A stretch of DNA of 40,567 nt from Aestuarierythrobacter sp037968495. Lineage in GTDB: Bacteria > Pseudomonadota > Alphaproteobacteria > Sphingomonadales > Sphingomonadaceae. Below the pieces are notes generated by a model, which was given only the letters and a program-made list of their open reading frames with translations, made no database searches and was not told the origin of the DNA. Positions 23,979-32,926 of the stretch are shown here, in pieces (positions within the stretch are counted from its first letter, which is position 1; each line of letters begins with the position of its first letter). Position numbers and translations under genes: made by a program. The stretch covers positions 1 to 40,567 of the forward strand of contig JBBKVP010000008.1 of NCBI GenBank assembly GCA_037968495.1, given 5' to 3'.

Positions 23979-24392
23979 ATGGCAATTCTCGAATCCCTCA
24001 TCGGTCCCATCGCCTCGATCATCGATAAGGTGATCCCTGACAAGGAGGCACGCGCCAAAGCGAAATTGGAGCTGCATAAGCTGCAGGGCAGTCAGGAACT
24101 CGAAACTATCGAAGCGCGCTTGTCCGCCGTTGTGACGGAGGCGCAGTCGCCCGATTCGTGGACCAGCCGCGCCCGGCCCAGTTTCCTTTATGTAATGTAT
24201 GCGATGATCCTGTGGGCGGTGCCGATGGGTGTCCTCGCTGCATTCTCTCCGCAAAAGGCGCGCGATATTGGCCTTGGCATGAATGCCTATCTGAACGGCC
24301 TGCCCGAACCGCTCTATGCGCTGTTTGGCACCGGCTGTCTCGGCTACACCGCCGCGCGCCAACGGGGCAAGGTGAAGGGCGTCGACAAGTAA
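23979..24392 (+). CDS. GTA/phage-type holin-like membrane protein
   Basis: A 137-residue protein resembling the 3TM holin family found in gene transfer agents and prophages. The N-terminal helix (GPIASIIDKVIPDKEARAKA) is amphipathic, followed by a charged helix, then SWTSRARPSFLYVMYAMI at the first membrane segment and further hydrophobic stretches near 75-95 and 105-127. In phages such proteins open the inner membrane for lysis. No capsid, endolysin or tail genes are nearby, so this is a solitary copy, perhaps a domesticated remnant or an outlying part of a gene transfer agent locus. Family assignment is from motif memory. Confidence 0.75.
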   Translation: MAILESLIGPIASIIDKVIPDKEARAKAKLELHKLQGSQELETIEARLSAVVTEAQSPDSWTSRARPSFLYVMYAMILWAVPMGVLAAFSPQKARDIGLGMNAYLNGLPEPLYALFGTGCLGYTAARQRGKVKGVDK

Positions 24393-24401
24393 GCTTGGCT
24401 G

Positions 24402-24432
24402 CATGCGGGCGGCGCGCTATGCCGCCCGCATG
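24402..24432 (+). promoter_or_regulatory. Strong hairpin spanning the aroQ start region
   Basis: CATGCGGGCGGC (24402-24413) and GCCGCCCGCATG (24421-24432) are a perfect 12-bp inverted repeat with loop GCGCTAT. Both candidate aroQ ATGs (24403 and 24430) lie in the arms. No T-run follows, so a plain terminator is unlikely. Confidence 0.6.
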
Positions 24433-24864
24433 TCCAATCTAATCTATATTCTGAACGGCCCGAACCTTAACCTGCTGGGTCTGCGCGAGCCGGAAATCTA
24501 TGGTTCCGATACGCTCGACGATATTGCCGGCATGCTGGAAGATCGCGGGCATGAACTTGGCCTGACCATCGACCTGCGGCAGTCGAATCACGAAGGCCAT
24601 CTGGTTGACTGGCTGCAGGAAGCCAATGCAGAAGGTGCGAAGGCAGTGCTGCTCAACGCTGCTGCATTTACCCACACTTCTATCGCGATCCTCGATACGA
24701 TCCGCGCAATTGATGTGCCGGTTTACGAGGTACATTTGTCGGACCCGTCGACGCGCGAACAATTTCGTCACACGTCCTATGTCGGCATGGGAGCAAAAGA
24801 TGTGTTTCAGGGCCACGGCGCGCAATCTTATGTCTTGGCACTCGAAGCAGCCGCAAACTTGTAA
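24430..24864 (+). CDS. aroQ: Type II 3-dehydroquinate dehydratase
   Basis: A 144-residue enzyme of the shikimate pathway (3-dehydroquinate to 3-dehydroshikimate). The N-terminal strand carries YILNGPNLNLLG with catalytic-site Asn, followed by REPEIYG with the essential Tyr of the flexible lid, NHEGHLVDWL, LLNAAAFTHTSIAI, and EVHLSDPSTRE with the catalytic His. Length is standard for the dodecameric type. ATG 24430 gives the usual start. ATG 24403 in frame would add nine residues. Neither has a clear Shine-Dalgarno, and both lie in a strong hairpin. It precedes accB-accC, a common order. Confidence 0.95.
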   Translation: MSNLIYILNGPNLNLLGLREPEIYGSDTLDDIAGMLEDRGHELGLTIDLRQSNHEGHLVDWLQEANAEGAKAVLLNAAAFTHTSIAILDTIRAIDVPVYEVHLSDPSTREQFRHTSYVGMGAKDVFQGHGAQSYVLALEAAANL

Positions 24865-24943
24865 GGTTCGCGCCAAATGCCTTGCCATAGGCAGTCTGTC
24901 TCGCGCATAGCGGCACCCAACAGGCAACCCCCGAAGAGGTATT

Positions 24944-25441
24944 ATGGCCGAACGCAAGGCTCCTAAAACTACAGCTAATTCCAAAGCTGGAATCCAGATT
25001 GACAGCGCCCAAGTGCGCGAGCTGGCGGAAATGCTCACTGAGACAGGGCTAACCGAAATTGAAGTAGAAGATGGCGACCGGAAAATCCGCGTCTCTCGCG
25101 GCGCAATTGCTTCCGCTGCTCCTGTTCAAATGGTCGCGCCTGCTGCAGCGCCAGCACCTGCTGCCCCTGCAGTGGCACCCGCCGAGGCCGTACCTGCTGC
25201 GAGCCATGCGGATGCGCTCAAATCTCCTATGGTTGGCACAGTCTATCTTGCGCCCGATCCCAGTTCGCCAAACTTCGTCAGCATTGGTGATGAAGTGAGC
25301 AAGGGCGACACGCTGGTAATCATCGAGGCGATGAAGGTGATGAACCCGATTGTCGCGGATAAGGCCGGATCGGTAAAATTGATCCTGATCGAAAACGCCC
25401 AGCCGGTTGAATTCGACCAGCCGCTTGTCGTGATCGGCTGA
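24944..25441 (+). CDS. accB: Biotin carboxyl carrier protein of acetyl-CoA carboxylase
   Basis: A 165-residue carrier. An N-terminal segment (about 18-55) is followed by an Ala/Pro-rich flexible linker (55-90) and the C-terminal biotinyl domain. Lys131 in IEAMKVMNP is the biotinylation site. The thumb region before it (VYLAPDPSSPNFVSIGDEV) is present. The protein brings carboxybiotin from AccC to the carboxyltransferase in the first step of fatty acid synthesis. GAAGAGG lies just upstream of the ATG. accC follows after 11 bp. Confidence 0.96.
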   Translation: MAERKAPKTTANSKAGIQIDSAQVRELAEMLTETGLTEIEVEDGDRKIRVSRGAIASAAPVQMVAPAAAPAPAAPAVAPAEAVPAASHADALKSPMVGTVYLAPDPSSPNFVSIGDEVSKGDTLVIIEAMKVMNPIVADKAGSVKLILIENAQPVEFDQPLVVIG

Positions 25442-25452
25442 GGAAGATCGCC

Positions 25453-26802
<1,350 letters not shown>

Positions 26803-26819
26803 GCTTTCGGTGAAAACCG

Positions 26820-27773
26820 TTAGGCGATACTCGCCTGCACCGCCAGATAGGCTGCATAGAGGGCTACGAAGACCGCGCCCTCCCAACGTTTGAACGTCCA
26901 GCCGGTGCGCAAGAAGATGACCAGCAACACGGTCACACCAAGCATTACCCAGATATCCAACCGCATGATTTCAGGCGGAACTTCTAGGGGGTGCACAATG
27001 GCCGTGATGCCTAGAATTCCGCAGATATTATAGATGCAAGACCCGACAGCATTACCGAGCGCCACGTCGCCATGATTGCGAAGCGCAGCGACTACGCAGG
27101 CTACCAGCTCAGGTAAGGAAGTGCCAAAGGCAACGACTGTCAGACCGATAGTTGCTTCTGAAACGCCCCACCCGCGAGCAAGATCAACCGCAGCTTTTAC
27201 CAACCAGTCGGCACCCAGTACCGCCGCCGCAATGCCGCCAATCGAGATTGCCACCAAAGTCCAGATGCCGGTTTCGGGCGAAGCAATATCGCCCTCCTCC
27301 TGCTCGTGCCGGACTGCTTCGCTATCATGCGTGTCGCGCTCGCTGAGAAACGCCCAGATGATATATCCCACAAGGGCAACCATCAGGACCACGCCCATCC
27401 AGCGGTCGATAAAGCCGAACATAACCACGCCGACGCAGGCCAGCGTCGCGATCATCAGTGCCGAACCGTCTCGCTTGAAAGCCTTGGGCGTGATTGCGAG
27501 CGGCATGATCAGCGCCGAAATACCGATGATGAGCAGGAAATTGGCAATGTTAGAGCCGACCACATTGCCGACCGCAATGCCTGGTGAACCGGCAAATGCG
27601 GCCTGAAGGCTAGTCGCAAGTTCCGGCGCGGAAGTTCCAAAACCGACAATCGTCAGGCCGGCGAGCAGCGGCGAAACGCCCATATAGCGCGCGACACCGA
27701 CAGAGCCGCGCACCAAAAGTTCGCCGCCAATGGCAAGCAGCGCGATGCCGCCAAGAAGGAGCAGAATGGTCAT
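26820..27773 (-). CDS. CaCA-family cation/Ca2+ exchanger (YrbG-like)
   Basis: A 317-residue inner-membrane antiporter with about ten helices in two inverted halves. Each half has the alpha-repeat signature: GFGTSAPELATS with NVVGSNIANF in the first, and AFGTSLPELVAC with NAVGSCIYNI in the second. The Glu residues of the PEL motifs coordinate Ca2+ in family structures. A loop of about 30 acidic residues (SERDTHDSEAVRHEQEEGD region) joins the halves on the cytoplasmic side. The transported ion pair (Na+/Ca2+ or H+/Ca2+) is not determined by sequence. Confidence 0.92.
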   Translation of the reverse strand: MTILLLLGGIALLAIGGELLVRGSVGVARYMGVSPLLAGLTIVGFGTSAPELATSLQAAFAGSPGIAVGNVVGSNIANFLLIIGISALIMPLAITPKAFKRDGSALMIATLACVGVVMFGFIDRWMGVVLMVALVGYIIWAFLSERDTHDSEAVRHEQEEGDIASPETGIWTLVAISIGGIAAAVLGADWLVKAAVDLARGWGVSEATIGLTVVAFGTSLPELVACVVAALRNHGDVALGNAVGSCIYNICGILGITAIVHPLEVPPEIMRLDIWVMLGVTVLLVIFLRTGWTFKRWEGAVFVALYAAYLAVQASIA

Positions 27774-27784
27774 GTCAGATCAGT

Positions 27785-28099
27785 TCAGGAATGTTGTTTC
27801 AGATACCGCATTATCAGATAGATATGGAATAGATGCGCGGCAACTATCAACCCCGCGGATATCAGCAGGGAGCTCTCGCTGTCCGAATTTTCTGGCGCTA
27901 AGACCGCTATAAATATCAGCAGCGGTGCTGTGATCAGCGGCACCACCAAAAGCGATATCAAACGCGGCGCAGACCGGGTTGAGCGCAAGCGGGCGTCAAA
28001 ATGGATCGGTAGAGTATCTGCCTCTGGCAGGCGCAAATTTGCAAGAACTGCCATCATGAACATTATGGCAGTTGCACCAAGGGCCAGCGCCAGACTCAT
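27785..28099 (-). CDS. Small DUF1648-like membrane protein
   Basis: A 104-residue protein with three hydrophobic segments (about 1-20, 48-68, 78-98). Between the first two lies LPIHFDARLRSTRSA, resembling the LPxHFN...G motif of DUF1648/SdpI-type proteins. Its ATG overlaps the stop of the Lrp-type regulator gene (ATGA), so the two are translationally coupled. It ends 11 bp before the exchanger gene starts, and the three may be one operon. Function unknown. SdpI-type homology would hint at a membrane immunity or sensing role, but that is weak. Confidence 0.65.
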   Translation of the reverse strand: MSLALALGATAIMFMMAVLANLRLPEADTLPIHFDARLRSTRSAPRLISLLVVPLITAPLLIFIAVLAPENSDSESSLLISAGLIVAAHLFHIYLIMRYLKQHS

Positions 28100-28563
28100 T
28101 TCTCTAGCGGAACGCCCGGTTCATGCTTGCTTGTTCGGATCGTAAGCGATGTTTTCACACTGTCGACGTTTGGCGCGGGTGTTAGCTTGCTGGTCAGGAA
28201 TTCCTGAAAGCTCTGCAAATCACGGCTTACAATCTTGAGAATGAAGTCGATTTCACCATTGAGCATATGCACTTCGCGCACTTCGGGCAGACCGTTCATA
28301 TGATCTTCAAATTCGCGCAAGGCGTCTTCGGCCTGGCTCTTCAGGCTGACCATTGCGAATACGGTAATCGCAAATCCCAGATGGGAAGCGTCCAGTTCCG
28401 CATGATAGCCCTGAATGACACCTGCATCCTCAAGCGCACGAACACGGCGCAGACATGGCGGTGCAGTCAGCCCCACCCGCTGCGCGAGTTCCACATTCGT
28501 AATGCGGCCTTCTTCCTGCAGCTCGGAAAGCAGCCGCCGATCAATCGAATCCAGATTTGCCAT
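28096..28563 (-). CDS. Lrp/AsnC-family transcriptional regulator
   Basis: A 155-residue regulator. The N-terminal winged HTH starts DSIDRRLLSELQEEGRITNVELAQRVGLT, cited as a landmark around residues 5-33, with recognition helix PPCLRRVRALEDAG. It is followed by GVIQGYHAEL and the C-terminal RAM (amino-acid-binding) domain with VREVHMLNGEIDFILKIV. ATG 28563 is chosen as it opens the HTH. The frame extends upstream without conserved sequence. Feast/famine regulators respond to amino acids and often regulate themselves. The overlapping membrane protein gene may be a target. Confidence 0.92.
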   Translation of the reverse strand: MANLDSIDRRLLSELQEEGRITNVELAQRVGLTAPPCLRRVRALEDAGVIQGYHAELDASHLGFAITVFAMVSLKSQAEDALREFEDHMNGLPEVREVHMLNGEIDFILKIVSRDLQSFQEFLTSKLTPAPNVDSVKTSLTIRTSKHEPGVPLEK

Positions 28564-28626
28564 ATGGCGTTTCCATCCCTCAAAAGCCCCAAAAGGAACC
28601 CGGCACCCTAACAAAGTCCACTCTGA

Positions 28627-28639
28627 TGCATCAAATGCA
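28627..28639. promoter_or_regulatory. Candidate Lrp-type operator
   Basis: TGCAT-CAA-ATGCA is a perfect 5-bp inverted repeat 64-76 bases upstream of the Lrp-family ATG, in the divergent spacer to the kinase-like gene. The TGC...GCA form suits Lrp/AsnC sites, but this is inference. Confidence 0.3.
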
Positions 28640-28752
28640 CCACAAAATGCCGGTCTACGCTAATATTATTATCTATGACGGCAATTGTCCCGCTTTGCAA
28701 CGCACTGAGTTAAAGGGATTGGGGGTTGCGGCGCTGCTGTTAGGACCTCCGG

Positions 28753-30489
28753 ATGAAGAGTTGGGCTTTCTGCCCGCTCAAATCCGGAGAATATGTGCAT
28801 TTCGACGACCGCCTTGCGACAGTGCTGCGACACCGCGCCTCGAGCGAACGCGGTGCGGCTACGCAATATCGACAACTTCTCGATTTGCTCGGAGCATATG
28901 GTGGCGGCCATAACAATGAATTGCGCGCGAAGGCATTCCTTCGCCTGGGCGCTCTGGCAGAACGGGTTCCTGATAAAACGCGCGCTGCGATCATCTCGGC
29001 CCCTGGCACACGGCTGCGGAATCCCAATTTCGTTGCGCGGCTGGCCGAAGACGAACCAGCAGTTGCAACTGCCGCGCTGACCCACGCTGACTTGCAGGAA
29101 GACGAGTGGCTGATGCTGATCCCGGCTTTGCCGATCAGAGCGCGCGGGCTACTGCGCCATCGCCGCGATCTGCCGCCAAGCGTTGATGAAATGCTGGCTC
29201 GGCTCGGCGTGGGCGACAATGTCCTGCCCCAGCCGGAAGGCTTCAAGCCAATGGCAGACGCTGTAACGATTGAGCAGCCCGCCCAATCGATCCCGCCACC
29301 TGTTCCGTCAGCTACAGCCAAGCAGCTCGAAACCGGCGAAATCGGCGCGCTGGTGCAACGCATCGAAAGCTATCGCAAGGCTCGCAGCACCGGCAGCGAA
29401 GCCCTTCGCGATGGGGCGCCTCGACTGCCGCTCAACGAGACTGGCAGCGAACAAGCATCCAGCACCATCAGCCAGTTCGATTTTGCATCCAACACAAGCG
29501 GCCGGATCGAATGGACAAGCGAACGCGTTGCGCCCGCAATGACCGGTGTCCTCTTCGCACCAGAAAGTCCTATCGGAACCACCATACGCCGCCGGCAACC
29601 AGTCGCTGGGGTGCGCATCTCGTTAGCAACCGTGCCTATGCTTGGTGGTGAGTGGCAAGTGGACGCCGCGCCGCAATTTTCGCCTGATGGCGGGCGCTAC
29701 ATGGGCCATGTCGGCCGGGCACGCCGGATCGTGGCACCCAATCAAAGCGCCACGCCCAAAGCCGACAGCCAATCCGACCGTATCCGCCAAACGCTGCATG
29801 AACTCAGAACTCCGGTGAATGCCATCCAAGGCTTCGCCGAAGTAATCCAGCAGCAATTGTTCGGACCCACACCGCATGAATATCGCGCTCTGGCTGCAAC
29901 AATCGCAGGCGACGCCGCGCGCATGCTGGCCGGATTCGAAGAACTCGACCGGCTGGCCAAACTTGAGGCTGGCGACTTGGAGCTGGCCGAAGGCGAAAGC
30001 GATATTGCCGAAATGCTTATCGCGACAGCCGACCAGCTTTCCGGAATGCTGCGTCCCCGCATGAGCGAATTTGCGCTCGATAATGTCGAAGTGCCCTGCG
30101 TCGTCGCTATGGCCAAGCAAGAGATTGACGCCCTCGTCTGGCGCTTGATGGCTACACTTGCAGGCGCTGTCGCGGCTGGCGAGGTGATCGGCGTGAAACT
30201 GATTCGCACAGACACAAGCGCCAGCATTGAAATCGACCTGCCAGCGCGCTTCCTCAGCAGTGAAAGCATTTTCAGCACCACCATGCGCGACGGCAACACT
30301 GCGCTCAGCGCAGGCATGTTTGGTGCCGGGTTTGCCCTGCGCCTGGCCCGGGCCGAGGCACGAGAGGCTGGCGGCGACCTGACCGCATCTGAAGAGCTGT
30401 TGCGACTTACTTTACCGCTCGCTCCATACGCACAGCCCCGTGACCGACAACCCTTGACCGCCAAGGGGCTGGGCCATAGCGCTGCTTAA
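28753..30489 (+). CDS. Histidine-kinase-like protein with DUF2336-like N-terminus and degenerate ATPase domain
   Basis: A 578-residue soluble protein. Residues about 40-155 (ending RRDLPPSVDEMLARLG) look like the helical DUF2336 family of alphaproteobacteria. A low-complexity linker (about 155-235) leads to a PAS-like segment (about 240-325: FDFASNTSGRIEWTS to YMGHVGRARR). HisKA follows with phospho-acceptor His349 in LHELRTPVNAIQGFAEVI. The ATPase domain is eroded: where the N-box Asn is expected (about 455-475) the sequence is ALVWRLMATLAGAVAAGE. No DxGxG G1 box is seen. Only a G2-like GMFGAGFALRLA (521-532) remains. It may bind phosphate by transfer, or act as a phosphatase or scaffold. 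It is followed after 51 bp by a WalW-like gene. Confidence 0.8.
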   Translation: MKSWAFCPLKSGEYVHFDDRLATVLRHRASSERGAATQYRQLLDLLGAYGGGHNNELRAKAFLRLGALAERVPDKTRAAIISAPGTRLRNPNFVARLAEDEPAVATAALTHADLQEDEWLMLIPALPIRARGLLRHRRDLPPSVDEMLARLGVGDNVLPQPEGFKPMADAVTIEQPAQSIPPPVPSATAKQLETGEIGALVQRIESYRKARSTGSEALRDGAPRLPLNETGSEQASSTISQFDFASNTSGRIEWTSERVAPAMTGVLFAPESPIGTTIRRRQPVAGVRISLATVPMLGGEWQVDAAPQFSPDGGRYMGHVGRARRIVAPNQSATPKADSQSDRIRQTLHELRTPVNAIQGFAEVIQQQLFGPTPHEYRALAATIAGDAARMLAGFEELDRLAKLEAGDLELAEGESDIAEMLIATADQLSGMLRPRMSEFALDNVEVPCVVAMAKQEIDALVWRLMATLAGAVAAGEVIGVKLIRTDTSASIEIDLPARFLSSESIFSTTMRDGNTALSAGMFGAGFALRLARAEAREAGGDLTASEELLRLTLPLAPYAQPRDRQPLTAKGLGHSAA

Positions 30490-30540
30490 ATAATTGCCGG
30501 CGAAGAAAGTTGGTCAGAAAATTCTGTAGGGGCTAATGAT

Positions 30541-31542
30541 TTGGTGGCCGCAACATCATTCTTAAACGCTCCTGATCCAGAGAGCGCCGCTCGGTTCACA
30601 GACGGGTTCGGCCAGCGCGTTCTGCTGACGGTTGATACGGAGGAGGAATTCGACTGGCACGGCCCGTTCAAACAGGCCGGCCATTCGCTTGATCATGTCA
30701 CCCGCCTGCGCAAATTCCAGCAATTCTGCGAAGGCATCGGGGTTAGCCCGGTCTATCTGATCGACTGGCCCGTCGCGAATTCGCCAGTCGCGGCAGAAAT
30801 CATCGGAGGTGCCGTCAGGGCAGGCACAGCTGAAGTCGGTGTGCATTTGCATCCGTGGGTCAATCCTCCACATCACGAAGAAATCAACAAGCACAACAGC
30901 TTTGCCGGAAACTTACCTCCAGAACTGGAGCGTGAGAAGTTCAAACGTCTCTGCGATGTGATTGCGAAAAACATCGGGGCAGAGCCGCTGATCTACCGCG
31001 CGGGCCGCTATGGGCTCGGCCCCAACACCGCCGACATGTTACGCGAATCGGGCATTGCTATAGATACCTCCGTCCGGTCGAACTTTGACTATAGTGGGGG
31101 CGGCGGACCAAATTACCGCAGCCACCCTTTGCACCCTTACTGGGTCGGCGAAGATCGCAAGCTGCTCGAATTACCGCTGACCACTGTGTTCTGGGGAATG
31201 TTGCGCAAACAGGGCAGGTTCTTGTTTCCGCTGCTCGAAAAACTGGGCCGTTTGCGCGGCGTATTGGCCAGGTTGGGGCTGCTCGAGCGAATTCCACTAA
31301 CTCCCGAGGGCGTAAGCGCAGAAGAGGCCATTCGCGGCATTGATATGGCGCTGGATGACGGCCTGCCGCTGCTCGTCCTATCTTTCCACAGTCCGTCACT
31401 CAGCCCTGGAAATACGCCCTATGTGCGGACCGAATCGGACCTCGACGAACTCTATGATTGGTGGCGCCGCATCTACACATATCTCGAAATGCGCGACGTA
31501 AAGCCCACCACCGTTGCGGAAGTAATGGCGGCCACCGCATAA
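30541..31542 (+). CDS. WalW-like polysaccharide deacetylase-family protein
   Basis: A 333-residue protein with a NodB/polysaccharide deacetylase-like fold. Seen are LLTVDTEEEFDW (metal/catalytic Asp motif), VGVHLHPWVNPP (His pair), IYRAGRYGLG, and LLVLSFHSPSLSPG near the end, all typical of the WalW group. The substrate is unknown, but the fold hydrolyses N-acetyl groups on cell-surface glycans. There is no signal peptide. The start is uncertain: TTG 30541 stands eight bases after AGGGG, and GTG 30544 is adjacent. It follows the kinase-like gene after 51 bp on the same strand, so they may be cotranscribed. Confidence 0.82.
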   Translation: MVAATSFLNAPDPESAARFTDGFGQRVLLTVDTEEEFDWHGPFKQAGHSLDHVTRLRKFQQFCEGIGVSPVYLIDWPVANSPVAAEIIGGAVRAGTAEVGVHLHPWVNPPHHEEINKHNSFAGNLPPELEREKFKRLCDVIAKNIGAEPLIYRAGRYGLGPNTADMLRESGIAIDTSVRSNFDYSGGGGPNYRSHPLHPYWVGEDRKLLELPLTTVFWGMLRKQGRFLFPLLEKLGRLRGVLARLGLLERIPLTPEGVSAEEAIRGIDMALDDGLPLLVLSFHSPSLSPGNTPYVRTESDLDELYDWWRRIYTYLEMRDVKPTTVAEVMAATA

Positions 31543-31657
31543 TTATGCGCAATGGCGCTTGTCATGCGCCTCAGTGCGCGGTAGGTGCCCGCCGCAAGCA
31601 GCTGAAAGGCGGTTTGCATCGCAGTGAAACACCGCGGCGTCCTATGAGGCCAACCGT

Positions 31658-31734
31658 GGGCCTGTAGCTCAGTTGGTTAGAGCTGTCCGCTCATAACGGA
31701 TAGGTCGCAGGTTCGAATCCTGCCGGGCCCACCA
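31658..31734 (+). tRNA. tRNA with CAT anticodon, probably tRNA-Ile2
   Basis: A 77-nt cloverleaf with CCA. The acceptor stem is GGGCCTG with CGGGCCC, the D arm GCTC/GAGC, the anticodon stem GTCCG/CGGAT around CTCATAA (CAT at 31692-31694), and the T stem GCAGG/CCTGC. The acceptor and arms match tRNA-Ile2, whose C34 is changed to lysidine by TilS to read AUA, rather than elongator or initiator tRNA-Met. A Met identity cannot be fully excluded. Confidence 0.88.
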
Positions 31735-31785
31735 GGTTTCGGCGTAATGGGTTCAATCCGCCAGTTTCATGCGAGAAGAAAATGT

Positions 31786-31863
<78 letters not shown>

Positions 31864-31864
31864 C

Positions 31865-31906
31865 TTCAGCTAGGCGAAACCATCCGGGAGATGGTTTCGC
31901 GCTGAA
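31865..31906 (+). terminator. Long hairpin directly after the tRNA pair
   Basis: GCGAAACCATC (31874-31884) and GATGGTTTCGC (31890-31900) pair perfectly with a 5-base loop. TTCAGC (31865-31870) and GCTGAA (31901-31906) extend the stem by 6 bp past a 3-base bulge. It begins three bases after the tRNA CCA. No T-run follows, so it may be a processing or 3'-stabilising hairpin rather than an intrinsic terminator. Confidence 0.6.
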
Positions 31907-32064
31907 AATCCCGAGCGTCAGCGACGGGGCAACGCAACCACACTCAGTACCATCCCCATAAAGCAACCAGCCCGATTGCTGACGCCCATTTCCATCCATC
32001 ACATCCGCAATGGCAAAAGCCGGCATGTTTATGCTAGACCTCCGCTCGAAAGTGAGAGGATCGA

Positions 32065-32907
32065 ATGAACGTTGCAGTCGAAAAACCCAAACCAGCCCTT
32101 GGTATGACGGCGGGATTCAACATTCCTGACCCAACCGAGATCGAGCGCCTCGAAGGCAAGGTCTCCGACGAAGAGTGGAGAATCCGCTGCGAGCTTGCGG
32201 CTACGTATCGCCTTTGCGCGATGCATGCGTGGACCGATCTGGTGTTCACCCATATCTCCGCCCGCCTGCCTGATGAGGATGGCGAAGAACGCTTTTTGAT
32301 CAATCCCTACGGCGTGATGTTCGACGAAATGACCGCTTCAGCGCTGGTCAAAATCGACGTTGACGGCAACATCAAGCAGGACACACCCTATTTCATCAAT
32401 CCGGCAGGTTTCACGATCCATAGCGCGGTGCATGCCGCCCGCGAGGACGCAGGCTGCGTGATCCATGTGCATACGCCATATGGCATCGCTGTTTCGGTAC
32501 AGAAGGACGGCTTGCGCCGCTACACGCAATTTTCCATGCAAGTGCATGATGACCTAGCGTATCACGATTATGAAGGCATCGCGCTCGACCTGGATGAACG
32601 CGAGCGACTGGTGGCTGACGTTGGCGAGAAGAACCTGTTAATCCTGCGCAACCATGGCACGCTGACAATTGGCGGCAACTGCGCGCTCGCATTCCTGCGG
32701 ATGTATTTCCTCGAAAACGCCTGCAAGACCCAGATTCTCGCGCAAGCGGTCGGCAGTGAAGACAAGCTGCATGAAGAGCCAGTGGAAATGGGCCAGCGCG
32801 TTCACCAACAGACCGCACCTGCATTCACAACTGGGATGGGCGACAATTTGATCTGGCCGGGGCTGATGCGGAAGTTGCAGCGGACCAACCCTGGCCACGA
32901 TTATTAA
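32065..32907 (+). CDS. Class II aldolase/adducin-family protein
   Basis: A 280-residue protein of the class II aldolase/adducin (AraD/FucA-like) fold. Metal-site His motifs are seen: VIHVHTPYG gives the HxH pair, and LLILRNHGTLTIGG gives the third His. The N-terminal half carries WTDLVFTHISARLP and FLINPYGVMFDEMTAS, family hallmarks. The length is longer than the sugar-phosphate aldolases and matches the alphaproteobacterial group of unknown substrate. GAGAGGA lies shortly before the ATG. The gene stands alone, with the convergent PH-domain genes beyond it. Confidence 0.88.
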   Translation: MNVAVEKPKPALGMTAGFNIPDPTEIERLEGKVSDEEWRIRCELAATYRLCAMHAWTDLVFTHISARLPDEDGEERFLINPYGVMFDEMTASALVKIDVDGNIKQDTPYFINPAGFTIHSAVHAAREDAGCVIHVHTPYGIAVSVQKDGLRRYTQFSMQVHDDLAYHDYEGIALDLDERERLVADVGEKNLLILRNHGTLTIGGNCALAFLRMYFLENACKTQILAQAVGSEDKLHEEPVEMGQRVHQQTAPAFTTGMGDNLIWPGLMRKLQRTNPGHDY

Positions 32908-32926
32908 TTCAGTAGGCTAAGTCAGC

